Assembly (NCBI RefSeq): GCF_024138675.1
Contig: NZ_CP090959.1
Location: forward strand, 1,829,501 to 1,893,500
Length of the DNA stretch: 64,000 nt
Direction of reading: 5' to 3'
Origin: Simiduia sp. 21SJ11W-1
GTDB taxonomy: Bacteria > Pseudomonadota > Gammaproteobacteria > Pseudomonadales > Cellvibrionaceae
Part shown: in pieces, positions 8,367-17,079 of the stretch
Position numbering within the stretch: the stretch's first letter is position 1
How the letters are laid out: the number at the start of each line of letters is the position of its first letter
Made by a program: the position numbers and the translations under genes
Notes under the pieces: model-generated
What the model was told of the DNA's origin: nothing
Databases searched by the model: none
What the model saw: only the letters and a program-made list of their open reading frames with translations

Positions 8367-9717
8367 GTTGACCGCCCAGCTAAAAACCCTGGGCCCGGCA
8401 GATAACAGCCCCTACTTGCCGCCTGTAGAGGGTAGCCTCACCCGCGTGGTGGGTATGACGCTTGAAGCAGAGGGTATAGATGTCACCATTGGTCAGGCTT
8501 GTGAGCTGATTACGCCAGCAGGCCCGGTGGCTGCCGAGGTGGTTGGGTTTAGCGGAAACAAAGCCTACCTGATGCCCATGGCCAAGGTGGCCAATTTGCG
8601 TGTGGGTACCCGCGTGCGGCCGGCCCGTCACGGCGCCGGTATCTGGGTGGGCGAGGGCTTGCTCGGGCGGGTGATTAACGCCATGGGGCAACCCTTGGAT
8701 AGGCGCGGCCCGCTCACACGCGTGAAGGTTTCCGAGCTGGGCCAGCAGGCTATCAACCCTCTGGACAGGCACCCCATTAGTGAGCCTTTGGATGTGGGTA
8801 TTCGAGCGATCAACGGCCTGCTTACCGTGGGCAAGGGCCAGCGCATTGGCCTGTTTGCAGGCAGCGGCGTGGGCAAAAGCGTATTGCTTGGCATGATGAC
8901 CCGCTTCACCAAAGCGGATGTAGTGGTGGTGGGCCTGGTGGGTGAACGCGGGCGGGAGGTCAAGGAATTTGTTGATCATATCCTTGGCGAAGAGGGTTTG
9001 CGCAGGGCGGTGGTGGTGGCATCACCGGCAGACGATGCGCCCCTGCAGCGCCTGCGGGCTTCGCACCTGGCAACAGAAATTGCGGAATATTTTCGCGATC
9101 AAGGTAAAAACGTGTTGCTGCTGATGGATTCCCTAACGCGCTACGCCCAGGCCCAGCGTGAAATTGCGCTCGCAATCGGAGAGCCGCCGGCCACAAGGGG
9201 CTACCCGCCCTCAGTGTTTGCCATGCTGCCCCAATTGGTAGAGCGCGCCGGTAACGGTGCAGAAGGGGGCGGTTCAATTACGGCCTTTTACACGGTACTC
9301 ACCGAAGGTGACGACCTGCAAGACCCGATCGCCGATTCGGCCAGAGCCATTCTAGATGGCCACATTGTGCTGTCTCGCAAGCTTGCCGATGAAGGCCTGT
9401 ACCCGGCCATTGATGTAGAGGCCTCCATCAGCCGGGTGATGCCCAATGTGGTGACGCCTGTGCACCTGCAGCTGGCCCAGCGCTTCAAAGGCCTTCAAGC
9501 CACCTACACACAAAACAAAGATCTGGTGAGTATTGGCGCCTACCAGAAGGGCGCAGACGCCGAGCTCGACCAGGCCATAGAGCGCCAGCCCAAGCTCAAA
9601 GGCTATATCCGGCAATCTTTGGGTGAGGCTGTGAGTTTTAACGATGCAAATCGCGCACTGCTGCAGGTTATGCAAGATCAGCCCAGCCCCGAAGGCCCCG
9701 CCGCTAATCGGCCATGA
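8356..9717 (+). CDS. fliI: Flagellar export ATPase FliI
   Basis: 453 residues. P-loop FAGSGVGKS at ~167-175, Walker B region VLLLMDSLTRYAQAQREI, and ERGREVKEF and GEPPATRGYPPS motifs of the FliI/F1-beta class. I place the start at ATG 8356 (MWNELTAQL), which has GGTGA 8 bases upstream and gives the family length. The frame stays open far upstream inside fliH, but that part reads as a shadow of the fliH tail. It hydrolyses ATP to prepare export substrates, with FliH and FliJ. The stop overlaps fliJ by 4 bases. Confidence 0.95.
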   Translation: MWNELTAQLKTLGPADNSPYLPPVEGSLTRVVGMTLEAEGIDVTIGQACELITPAGPVAAEVVGFSGNKAYLMPMAKVANLRVGTRVRPARHGAGIWVGEGLLGRVINAMGQPLDRRGPLTRVKVSELGQQAINPLDRHPISEPLDVGIRAINGLLTVGKGQRIGLFAGSGVGKSVLLGMMTRFTKADVVVVGLVGERGREVKEFVDHILGEEGLRRAVVVASPADDAPLQRLRASHLATEIAEYFRDQGKNVLLLMDSLTRYAQAQREIALAIGEPPATRGYPPSVFAMLPQLVERAGNGAEGGGSITAFYTVLTEGDDLQDPIADSARAILDGHIVLSRKLADEGLYPAIDVEASISRVMPNVVTPVHLQLAQRFKGLQATYTQNKDLVSIGAYQKGADAELDQAIERQPKLKGYIRQSLGEAVSFNDANRALLQVMQDQPSPEGPAANRP

Positions 9718-10151
9718 ACACCCAGCTTAAGCGCGCACAATTACTCATTAAACTTGCCAAGCGCAAAGAAGAGCAGGCCGGTGCGGTATTGGCCGAGTGG
9801 CGTGAACGGGTGGCAACCCAGCGGCACCAGCTTACCGAGCTTGCCGGTTATCAGAAGGCCTACCTGGCCGCTGCAGGTGAGGCCAGCCAAACGGTGCACC
9901 AGCTGCAGGCGAATCGGCAGTTTTTGTCGCAGCTAGACGGCGTGATCAGCGAGCAACGCCTGCGCATGCAGCAGCTGGAGCAGCAATTCGAGCACTATTG
10001 CCGCCAATGGCAGGGCCTGCACCAGCGCCGCAAAGTACTTGAAGACTATCGCGAGCGGTTGGACCTCTCGGCCCAAAAAGCCCTGAATAAGATGTGGGAT
10101 AAACTTTGCGATGAACTCGCCGCACGCCCTGATGCGCCACAAAATCGCTAG
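9714..10151 (+). CDS. fliJ: Flagellar export chaperone FliJ
   Basis: 145 residues, almost entirely charged helix, as expected for the antiparallel coiled coil of FliJ (LAKRKEEQAGAVLAEWRE; QQFEHYCRQWQGLHQRRK). It overlaps fliI by 4 bases and ends the fliEFGHIJ block. FliJ sits in the FliI hexamer and contacts FlhA. Sequence conservation in this family is low, so position carries much of the call. Confidence 0.85.
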   Translation: MNTQLKRAQLLIKLAKRKEEQAGAVLAEWRERVATQRHQLTELAGYQKAYLAAAGEASQTVHQLQANRQFLSQLDGVISEQRLRMQQLEQQFEHYCRQWQGLHQRRKVLEDYRERLDLSAQKALNKMWDKLCDELAARPDAPQNR

Positions 10152-10319
10152 TTGGCCACATTATTTGACTGGATTGCTGGCATTAGTCAGCTTAGGCAAT
10201 TACCTTATAGCCAAGCCAAAGTATTTCCCGTGTGCCTAATCGGCGCGGATTATAATGAGCTATGCTTAGGCTGCAGTGGCTATCAGCCTTAGAGGTCGTC
10301 AGGAATAAAGGAATTTTTT

Positions 10320-10625
10320 ATGGGTATTCGTACCAGCTACTCTGCAGACACTAATTTTCTGACCATCGCCGTTGAAGGGCGATTTGATTTTTCGGCCCAC
10401 CAGGAATTCAGGGCCGCCTATGAAGAGGCCGAGCCTCAACCTGATGGTTTTTGTGTTGACATGAGTGAAACCAACTACCTGGACAGCTCAGCCCTTGGGA
10501 TGCTGCTGCTACTGCGTGATCACGCCGGTGGCGATGGCGCGAACATCACCATTGAAAATTGCAGCGCCGATGTAAAAAAAATATTAACGATCTCCAATTT
10601 TGAACAACTGTTCACCATTAAATAA
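10320..10625 (+). CDS. hsbA: STAS-domain anti-sigma-factor antagonist, HsbA-like
   Basis: 101 residues, a single STAS domain. The phosphorylatable serine lies in YLDSSALGML (Ser56 or Ser57). It resembles HsbA of Pseudomonas aeruginosa, whose phosphorylation state is set by HsbR and which binds FlgM or the cyclase HsbD, linking flagella to surface attachment. Here it leads a trio with an HsbR-like and an HptB-like gene (9 bases to the next). The 168 bases upstream contain a TATAAT at 10251-10256 with no good -35 at 17 bases, so a weak sigma-70 promoter is possible. No sigma-54 match was found there. Confidence 0.8.
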   Translation: MGIRTSYSADTNFLTIAVEGRFDFSAHQEFRAAYEEAEPQPDGFCVDMSETNYLDSSALGMLLLLRDHAGGDGANITIENCSADVKKILTISNFEQLFTIK

Positions 10626-10633
10626 GTGCCCCC

Positions 10634-12343
10634 ATGGCCATAGCAGAGGCTAAAGCCCTAACCGTACTGATTGCCGACGATACCAAAACGGATCGTATGA
10701 TCCTGGAAAGCATCGTCAAAAAAGAAGGGCATCAGGTGGTGAGTGCTGAAAATGGCAGACAAGCGGTCACGCTTTACAACGAGCTGCGCCCGGATATCGT
10801 GTTGCTCGATGTACTGATGCCTGAACTGGATGGCATAGGTGCGGCCCGTGAAATCAAAGAGGCCGCCGGCGATGAAATGGTGCCGGTGATTTTTCTCACC
10901 TCCTTGAACGACACCGAATCCCTGGTGAATTGCCTAGAAGCCGGTGGCGACGACTTCTTATCAAAGCCCTATAACCGCGTCATATTGCAGGCCAAAATCA
11001 AGGCCTTTTCGCGCATGCGCGATATGCACTCCACCATGCGCAAACAGCGCAATCAAATTTCCCTAAACCACGAACACATGCTGCAAGAGCAAGCCGTTGC
11101 CAAGCAGGTGTTTGATAACATCGCCCACAGCGGCTGCCTGCACGCCAGCAATGTGCGCCAGTTCATGTCGCCTTTGGCGGTGTTTAATGGCGACGTATTG
11201 GTGGCCGCGTTACGCCCCTCGGGCAGTATGCTTATTTTATTGGGCGACTTTACCGGCCACGGCTTGCCTGCGGCCATTGGCGCCATGCCGCTGGCCTCCA
11301 CCTTTTATGGCATGGCCCACAAAGGGTTTTCGCTGTCAGATATTTTGCAAGAAATTAACCAAAAGCTGAAAGATACCTTGCCCATTGGCCTGTTTTGCTG
11401 CGCCGCCATTGTGGAGATGAATTTCAAGCGCAACTACGCCCGCGTGTGGAATGGCGGTTTGCCCGATTGCTTTTTGTACCGCGAAGCCTCAGGCAAAGTT
11501 GAAACCATTGCCTCTACCCATTTACCCCTGGGGGTTGTGGGCGGCAAAGATTTCAAAGACGACAGCACTTACCTGGAACTAGAACCGGGCGATCGGCTGT
11601 TTTTATGGTCTGACGGTATTCACGAGGCCCGCAACGCCGAAGGTGAAATGTTTGGCGAAGAGCGTCTGCAAACCGTGTTTGATCAAGCCACCGGTGGCGG
11701 CGAAATCTTTGATGGCGTGTTAAGTGCGGTGCAAAAGTTCGTGGGTGATGAAGATCGCGATGACGATTTGTCGCTGGTGGAAATCACCATGGCATCGCCC
11801 GTTAACCTCGCGCAGTTGCAGGAAAGTTATGGTGGCAGCGCATCCAAGGGGCTCACCGAGTGGTCGTTAAATTTTGAAGTAAAAGCTGGCAGCTTCCGCT
11901 TTTTTGACCCGCTGCCTGTGCTGTTAAATATTGTGCAAAGCGTGCCGGGCCTGAAAAAGCATGGCGGCAACCTTTATACCATTCTTGCAGAGCTCTATTC
12001 CAACGCCCTTGAGCATGGCGTGTTAAAGCTCGATTCAAAGCTTAAAACCACCTCTGAAGGATTTTTGGAATACTACGAACTTAGAAAAGCCCGGCTTGAA
12101 AAAACAACGGGCTCTGTCACCTTTGGCATCGCACACAAACTGAGCAGCGAAGGTGGTGTGCTCACCATTACTGTAAAAGATACCGGTGACGGCTTTGATT
12201 ACCAATCGGCCAAGACGCAAGGCGAAAACCTGACATACTCGGGCCGGGGTATGACCCTTCTGAACGATTTGTGTACCAAAGTGGAATACAAGGGCCGCGG
12301 CAATGAAGTGGAAGTTGAGTTTGTGTGGCATGATGACCAGTAA
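10634..12343 (+). CDS. hsbR: Response regulator with PP2C phosphatase and serine kinase domains, HsbR-like
   Basis: 569 residues with three parts. A receiver domain (~8-125) has D15-D16 and phospho-acceptor Asp59. A SpoIIE-type PP2C phosphatase (~175-395) shows GDFTGHGLPAAIG and WSDGIHEARN. A C-terminal HATPase of the anti-sigma kinase type (~420-569) shows ELYSNALEH, DTGDGFDY and SGRGMTLL. The same three-domain layout defines HsbR of P. aeruginosa, which can phosphorylate or dephosphorylate HsbA depending on phosphate received from HptB. It lies between the STAS and Hpt genes, in the order hsbA-hsbR-hptB. Confidence 0.82.
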   Translation: MAIAEAKALTVLIADDTKTDRMILESIVKKEGHQVVSAENGRQAVTLYNELRPDIVLLDVLMPELDGIGAAREIKEAAGDEMVPVIFLTSLNDTESLVNCLEAGGDDFLSKPYNRVILQAKIKAFSRMRDMHSTMRKQRNQISLNHEHMLQEQAVAKQVFDNIAHSGCLHASNVRQFMSPLAVFNGDVLVAALRPSGSMLILLGDFTGHGLPAAIGAMPLASTFYGMAHKGFSLSDILQEINQKLKDTLPIGLFCCAAIVEMNFKRNYARVWNGGLPDCFLYREASGKVETIASTHLPLGVVGGKDFKDDSTYLELEPGDRLFLWSDGIHEARNAEGEMFGEERLQTVFDQATGGGEIFDGVLSAVQKFVGDEDRDDDLSLVEITMASPVNLAQLQESYGGSASKGLTEWSLNFEVKAGSFRFFDPLPVLLNIVQSVPGLKKHGGNLYTILAELYSNALEHGVLKLDSKLKTTSEGFLEYYELRKARLEKTTGSVTFGIAHKLSSEGGVLTITVKDTGDGFDYQSAKTQGENLTYSGRGMTLLNDLCTKVEYKGRGNEVEVEFVWHDDQ

Positions 12344-12395
12344 GCGCCGCACAGGCCCATGTGTAACAATAAATACAAAACCTTAGGGAACCGCC

Positions 12396-12728
12396 ATGAG
12401 CAATCTTGATACTGCGGCGTTGGAAACACTCAAGGAAGTCATGGAAGATGAGTTCCACCTGCTGCTCGATACCTTTTTTGAGGATTCCACCCAGCGTCTG
12501 GCCGATTTAAAACAACATGTGGCAGAGCAAGATGCAGAAGCCTTGCGTCGCACCGCGCACAGCCTTAAGGGCAGTGCCTCTAATCTGGGTGCGCTCGGGC
12601 TTGCCGATTTGTGCCTTAAAGCCGAAGCAATGGGTGTGGCAGGTAACCTCACTGGCGCAGAAGCCCTTGTGGCCAGTATCCATACCGAATATGAAAGTGT
12701 CTCTCAGGCCCTTGAAACCTACCGCTAG
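12396..12728 (+). CDS. hptB: Histidine phosphotransfer protein, HptB-like
   Basis: 110 residues, a single Hpt four-helix domain with the phospho-acceptor His55 in RTAHSLKGSASNLGA. It should carry phosphate from hybrid sensor kinases (none in this window) to the receiver of the HsbR-like protein next door. ATG start with TTAGGGAACC upstream. The fliK promoter begins 6 bases after its stop, so it closes this transcription unit or reads through. Confidence 0.82.
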   Translation: MSNLDTAALETLKEVMEDEFHLLLDTFFEDSTQRLADLKQHVAEQDAEALRRTAHSLKGSASNLGALGLADLCLKAEAMGVAGNLTGAEALVASIHTEYESVSQALETYR

Positions 12729-12734
12729 CAAAAC

Positions 12735-12750
12735 TGGCAATCTAATTGCA
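12735..12750 (+). promoter_or_regulatory. Sigma-54 promoter of fliK
   Basis: TGGCAA-N5-TTGCA with a 12-base GG-to-GC step, just after hptB. Predicted start near 12761 gives a leader of about 155 bases before fliK. In P. aeruginosa fliK belongs to the FleR-dependent class. Confidence 0.7.
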
Positions 12751-12915
12751 TTACTCTCTGTGAAATCTGGCCACTGCTTTTTGTAAGTCGGCGTTCAGCG
12801 ACGTTTTAAAAGGTAAATGCCAATAAAATCAACAGTTTTTATCGGGTGCTGCACGCGCCATCAAGTGTGCAGGCCGGTAGAGCGGCAGTAAATTGCCGGT
12901 TGTGCGGAGAGTTTT

Positions 12916-14355
12916 ATGTCTTTGAATGTGTCGAGCTTTTCCAGCCTGGGTGTATTGTTAGGTGTGGGCCAGAAGGCGCGGGCTGAGGCCCGCGGTTTTA
13001 ACGAAACCTTTCGGAAAGCACAAAACCCTGGGGCAGAAAATCCCACCCGCCAAACCGACGCAGCCCTGCCAGCCGCCAAGCAACCATCCGCTGAACAAAA
13101 AGCGGCCCGCGCCGAGCCAGAAGCTACAGCGGCTAACGCACAAAAAACCAATCAGCCAAGCCACAATAACCGCCCAGTGCAAGAGCCCGCGCCCCACAAC
13201 CAAGCGGCCGGCAACGAGCAACAAAAAACCGCTGACCAAGGCCCCGCCGAAGCGCCGGAAAATCCAGCCGGCGAGGGAGTCACCACTGAACCCCAGATCC
13301 AGCAAATGCTCACACCGCTCGAACAAGCAGCCGCGGGCGTCGGCGTTAGTTTGGCTTTGGTTGGCCCAAGTGGTGCAACAGCGCTTGCCGGTGATACTGG
13401 CTTGAGCGCGCCACACATCTTAAGCAGTACCGCACAGCCAACTGGCCTGTTAAGCGCCAATCCTGCTGGCTTGCCCTTGGGGGTTGAGCAAGGTGTGCTG
13501 AATGGTGCAAGCACTGCCGTGGATCTTGAGCCGGTGTTGGCTGGCAGCACGCAGGGCTTGGCCTCTGTGAATTGGCTTGCAGGCGCGCAAAGTCAACGGC
13601 AGGTGTTAACCGGTGCGCAAGGGTCCCTAGACGCGGGCGCACTCGGTGAGTCAACCGCGTTTGATGCCCTTGAGAGCGAGTTGCTGCATATGAAAACGGC
13701 CGGTGCCAAGGAGCCGCAGGCCGGTGTGGTAAAAGTGAACGCGCTCATGCAGCCGGCAGCCAATACGCTGAACGTCAATTTGTTGGCAGAGGCCAAGTTG
13801 CTGGATAACAAGATTCTGGAACAGGGTCTGTCCACAGACCTCAAGGCCGGCGCCCTGCAAGAAGCTGGCGCCCGCCCGCTTGCAAATGGCCTTTTACTCA
13901 ATGCGGGCGCTCAGGCCCAGCCTCAAAAACCCTTGCCCATTACTGTGCCGGTTAATCAGCCCAACTGGGGGCAGGCCGCGGGAGAGCGGGTGCTGTGGAT
14001 GATTTCCAGTAAGCTGCAAACCGCAGATATCCAGTTAGACCCACCAGAGCTCGGGCCTTTGCAGGTAAAGGTTCACGTCAATAACGATCAGGTGAGCCTG
14101 ACCTTTGTGAGCCCCCACGCCCATGTGCGTGAGGCACTGGATTTCCAGGCGCTGAGGCTTCGGGAAATGCTTGAAGGGCAGGGCCTGAACCTGGTGGATG
14201 TGGATGTCTCAGACCAGTCGTTTCAATCTCAGCAAGAGCAGGCAGGCAGCGATGCGCAACACCAGGGCGGCGCTGAGTCAGATCCTCACGAGGCCGAACC
14301 CGTGCTGAGCAGTATCAGCGGGGTAAGCCTGCAGTTAATTGATGCCTTTGCCTGA
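12916..14355 (+). CDS. fliK: Hook-length control protein FliK
   Basis: 479 residues. The first ~350 are low-complexity, rich in Ala, Gln, Pro and Glu, as in the ruler part of FliK. The conserved C-terminal domain (~360-450) reads SSKLQTADIQLDPPELGPLQVKV and is the part that switches FlhB from hook to filament export. ATG start after GGAGAG. FliK is itself exported, so it lacks a Sec signal. The ruler part varies in length between species, so the N-terminal length cannot be checked by family. Confidence 0.9.
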   Translation: MSLNVSSFSSLGVLLGVGQKARAEARGFNETFRKAQNPGAENPTRQTDAALPAAKQPSAEQKAARAEPEATAANAQKTNQPSHNNRPVQEPAPHNQAAGNEQQKTADQGPAEAPENPAGEGVTTEPQIQQMLTPLEQAAAGVGVSLALVGPSGATALAGDTGLSAPHILSSTAQPTGLLSANPAGLPLGVEQGVLNGASTAVDLEPVLAGSTQGLASVNWLAGAQSQRQVLTGAQGSLDAGALGESTAFDALESELLHMKTAGAKEPQAGVVKVNALMQPAANTLNVNLLAEAKLLDNKILEQGLSTDLKAGALQEAGARPLANGLLLNAGAQAQPQKPLPITVPVNQPNWGQAAGERVLWMISSKLQTADIQLDPPELGPLQVKVHVNNDQVSLTFVSPHAHVREALDFQALRLREMLEGQGLNLVDVDVSDQSFQSQQEQAGSDAQHQGGAESDPHEAEPVLSSISGVSLQLIDAFA

Positions 14356-14384
14356 TTAGCACATCGTTTTACGCCCTCCCAGTC

Positions 14385-14444
14385 GGCGTCCCTTGCAGGC
14401 GCCCCTTACAGGCGTCCCTTGCAGGCGCCCCTTACAGGCGTCCC
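14385..14444. repeat. 13-bp tandem repeat, about 4.6 copies
   Basis: Consensus GGCGYCCCTTRCA repeated head to tail between the fliK stop and the terminator. Copies alternate between GGCGTCCCTTGCA and GGCGCCCCTTACA, so the longer period is 26 bases. It looks like slippage-prone non-coding DNA. Confidence 0.85.
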
Positions 14445-14478
14445 CAGCCCTTGCCTCTGAACTACACTTAACCACACA

Positions 14479-14513
14479 AGGCCGTGCCAGCAATAGTAAT
14501 GGCACGGCCTTTG
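14479..14513 (+). terminator. Terminator-like hairpin after fliK
   Basis: A perfect 11-bp stem AGGCCGTGCCA/TGGCACGGCCT with a 10-base loop, then TTT and a pyrimidine-rich stretch. It should stop transcription from the fliK side. Its right arm is also the -24 box of the fliL promoter, so the same bases serve twice. Confidence 0.65.
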
Positions 14514-14515
14514 CT
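14500..14515 (+). promoter_or_regulatory. Sigma-54 promoter of the fliL operon
   Basis: TGGCAC-N5-TTGCT with a 12-base GG-to-GC step. Predicted start near 14526, about 39 bases before the fliL ATG. Probably controls fliLMNOPQR-flhB. The -24 box lies in the right arm of the preceding hairpin. Confidence 0.8.
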
Positions 14516-14564
14516 CATTCCCTTTTTAAGGGGCAACCCTTCGCCAAAACGACGGACTTTTGAC

Positions 14565-15077
14565 ATGGCAGAAGAAGAAAACGAAGCCGAGGGCGGTGGT
14601 GGCGGTAAGAAGAAGCTCATCATCCTCATAGTGATTGGTATGTTGCTGGTTGGGCTCTCTGTGGGGGGCACTATCTTTGCGTTGCAAATGCTGGCAGACC
14701 CGGAACCCGTGGCAGAGGGAGAGGAAGGTGAGGCCGAAGAGGCTGCCGCGCCTAAGTTGCCGGCGGTGTATTTTCCGCTCAAGCCCGCAATTATCGTGAA
14801 CTTCAACGCCCGTGGGCGCCAGCGCTACTTGCAGGCCGAAGTCACTTTAAAAATTCGCGACCCGGAAGTAGTTGCCGCAGTGGAGTTACACATGTCGATG
14901 ATTCGCAATGCGCTGGTGATGCTCTTCAGTGGCCAGGTTTACGACGAGCTACAAACGCCCGAAGGGCGGGAGCTTATGCGCCAGCAGGCGCTGGAGGAAA
15001 TTCAGCGCATTGTTGAAAGTGAAATTGGCAAGCCCGGTGTTGAGCAGGTGTTGTTCACAAATTTTGTCATGCAGTAG
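14565..15077 (+). CDS. fliL: Flagellar basal-body protein FliL
   Basis: 170 residues: acidic cytoplasmic N-terminus, one membrane helix (~18-40, LIILIVIGMLLVGLSVG), an acidic linker, and a periplasmic stator-associated domain ending FTNFVMQ. I chose ATG 14565 because the frame opens upstream only through the promoter/terminator DNA. FliL surrounds stator units and supports motor torque. First gene of its operon. Confidence 0.92.
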   Translation: MAEEENEAEGGGGGKKKLIILIVIGMLLVGLSVGGTIFALQMLADPEPVAEGEEGEAEEAAAPKLPAVYFPLKPAIIVNFNARGRQRYLQAEVTLKIRDPEVVAAVELHMSMIRNALVMLFSGQVYDELQTPEGRELMRQQALEEIQRIVESEIGKPGVEQVLFTNFVMQ

Positions 15078-15086
15078 GGGTTATTC

Positions 15087-16082
15087 GTGCAAGATTTACT
15101 CTCACAAGACGAAATCGATGCCCTTTTACACGGCGTAGACGACGGCGATATTGAAACCGAATCGGATGACGATCCAGGTTCGGTCAAATCCTACGACCTC
15201 ACAAGCCAGGATCGCATTGTGCGTGGGCGCATGCCCACGCTCGAGATGATCAACGAACGTTTTGCCCGCTACACCCGCATAAGCATGTTCAACCTACTCA
15301 GGCGTACCGCCGATGTATCGGTTGGGGGAATACAAATCCAGAAGTTCGGTGAATATGTGCATACCTTGTATGTGCCCACCAGTTTGAACATGGTGAAGTT
15401 TCGCCCGCTGCGCGGCACCGCGTTGCTGATTCTTGATGCGAAGCTTGTATTTAAGCTTGTGGATAATTTTTTTGGCGGCGACGGCCGGCACGCAAAAATT
15501 GAAGGTCGTGAGTTCACACCTACCGAGTTGCGGGTTGTGCAAATCGTGCTGCAACAAGCATTTATTGATTTGCGCGAGGCCTGGAAGGCGGTAATGCCCA
15601 TTGAGTTTGATTACATCAACTCCGAAGTTAACCCTTCAATGGCAAACATTGTGAGCCCCAGCGAAGTGGTGGTGGTGAGCACATTTCACGTAGAGCTAGA
15701 CGGTGGCGGCGGTGAGTTTCATATCACCTTGCCCTATTCAATGATCGAGCCCATTCGCGAGGTGCTTGATGCAGGTTTACAAAGTGATTCAGACGACCAA
15801 GACGAGCGCTGGGTTAAATCGCTGCGCGAAGATGTTATGAGCGCAAAGGTGCGGCTTGAGTGTGATATTGCCCGGCGCCAGATTACGCTACGCGACATAG
15901 TTGAGTTGAAAGCCGGCGATGTGATTCCCATTGATTTTCCTGAAAGCCATATTGTTACGGCCAACGGTGTGCCGATATTCAAAGCCAAGTTTGGCCAATC
16001 TCGCAAAAATCTCGCCTTTGCAGTTGAAGAATTAATAGATCGAAGTAAGCCGGGTTATCTCAGTGATATTGGCTTTGAATAG
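15087..16082 (+). CDS. fliM: Motor switch protein FliM
   Basis: 331 residues, GTG start with AGGGG 7 bases upstream. The N-terminal peptide LSQDEIDALLHG (residues 5-16) is the phospho-CheY docking site. The middle domain (~45-230, with VGGIQIQKFGEY and LEMINERFARYTRISMFNLL) binds FliG. The C-terminal SpoA domain contacts FliN. It receives the CheY signal and switches rotation. Confidence 0.96.
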   Translation: MQDLLSQDEIDALLHGVDDGDIETESDDDPGSVKSYDLTSQDRIVRGRMPTLEMINERFARYTRISMFNLLRRTADVSVGGIQIQKFGEYVHTLYVPTSLNMVKFRPLRGTALLILDAKLVFKLVDNFFGGDGRHAKIEGREFTPTELRVVQIVLQQAFIDLREAWKAVMPIEFDYINSEVNPSMANIVSPSEVVVVSTFHVELDGGGGEFHITLPYSMIEPIREVLDAGLQSDSDDQDERWVKSLREDVMSAKVRLECDIARRQITLRDIVELKAGDVIPIDFPESHIVTANGVPIFKAKFGQSRKNLAFAVEELIDRSKPGYLSDIGFE

Positions 16083-16106
16083 CCCGCGTAATAAAAGGAT
16101 ACAGCC

Positions 16107-16550
16107 ATGAGTGACGAACTACCCCCAGAAGAGGACGGCACCGAACCCGACCAGGATGCAATGGCCGATGAGTGGGCCGCTGCCATGGCCGAAGCCGGTG
16201 AGGGTGGCGGTGAAGCCGAAGAGGAAGCGCCTGCCGCATCAACCATGCCCCTGGATGAACTGGAACAGCCCGTTATAAAAACAAACTCCGGGCAAGATCT
16301 GGATACCATCCTGGATATTCCGGTGAGCATCTCCATGGAGGTGGGCAGCACCTCAATCACCATCCGTAATTTATTACAGCTAAACCAGGGTTCAGTTATT
16401 GAGTTGGATCGTTTGGCAGGCGAGCCACTGGACGTGTTGGTAAACGGCACACTCATTGCCCATGGCGAGGTGGTGGTGGTAAATGAAAAGTTCGGTATTC
16501 GCATGACCGATGTGGTGAGCCCTTCCGAGCGCATCAAGCGGTTGAGGTAA
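16107..16550 (+). CDS. fliN: Motor switch protein FliN
   Basis: 147 residues. An acidic, Ala/Glu-rich N-terminal extension (~1-60) precedes the SpoA domain (LDIPVSISMEVGSTSITIRNLL...SERIKRLR). FliN forms the lower C-ring with FliM and receives FliH-FliI cargo. ATG after AAAGGATACAGCC. The longer N-terminus is common in Pseudomonas-type FliN. Confidence 0.95.
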   Translation: MSDELPPEEDGTEPDQDAMADEWAAAMAEAGEGGGEAEEEAPAASTMPLDELEQPVIKTNSGQDLDTILDIPVSISMEVGSTSITIRNLLQLNQGSVIELDRLAGEPLDVLVNGTLIAHGEVVVVNEKFGIRMTDVVSPSERIKRLR

Positions 16551-16554
16551 GTTT

Positions 16555-17079
16555 ATGACCCTAAATGCAGTGAAGGTATTTTCCGAAACGCTGGGGCGCA
16601 GCGCAGAGGCGAGTGTTGCCACAGCGCAAACCACCACTGCCTTGGTTAAGGGGCAGAGCGCTGCGGATGTTGCCGTGCAACTGGTTCAGGTGTTGGTGTC
16701 TTTGGGCGTTGTACTGGGGTTTATTTTTGCCATCGTTTGGTTCATTAAAAAGCAAAAAGGCTTTCGTATACCCGAGCGTGAAATGCAGCTGATTGAGCGC
16801 TTAAGTATTGGCCAGAAAGATCAACTGGTGTTGGTGCAAGTGGGCGGTAAACGCTTGCTGCTGGGCGTGAACCCAGGGGGTATTAGCCGCCTGCACAGCT
16901 ACCCGGCCGCAGGGCAGGCGCCAGTCAGCCATGAGGCCGACCAATGCGAAGCTCTGCACGGCAAAGCAACCCCTGCAAATGGGCAGGTTGATCAAGAGGT
17001 TTCTGAACAGGGCCAGGGCCGGGCGCCGGGCTTCGCTACTTACCTTAATCAAGTACTGCAAAGTAAGGTTGCCCCTTAA
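16555..17079 (+). CDS. fliO: Flagellar export-gate protein FliO
   Basis: 174 residues. A membrane helix lies at ~44-64 ([19 protein letters not shown]) followed by KKQKGFR and the conserved [27 protein letters not shown] segment. FliO helps FliP fold and assemble in the export gate. No clear cleavable signal peptide. Its stop overlaps the fliP ATG by one base (TAATG). Confidence 0.9.
   Translation: MTLNAVKVFSETLGRSAEASVATAQTTTALVKGQSAADVAVQLVQVLVSLGVVLGFIFAIVWFIKKQKGFRIPEREMQLIERLSIGQKDQLVLVQVGGKRLLLGVNPGGISRLHSYPAAGQAPVSHEADQCEALHGKATPANGQVDQEVSEQGQGRAPGFATYLNQVLQSKVAP

Noticed and set aside
14385-14444. Tandem repeats considered as iterons or a CRISPR remnant
   Set aside because: Only 13-bp units without spacers, no cas or rep gene near, and position between flagellar operons.
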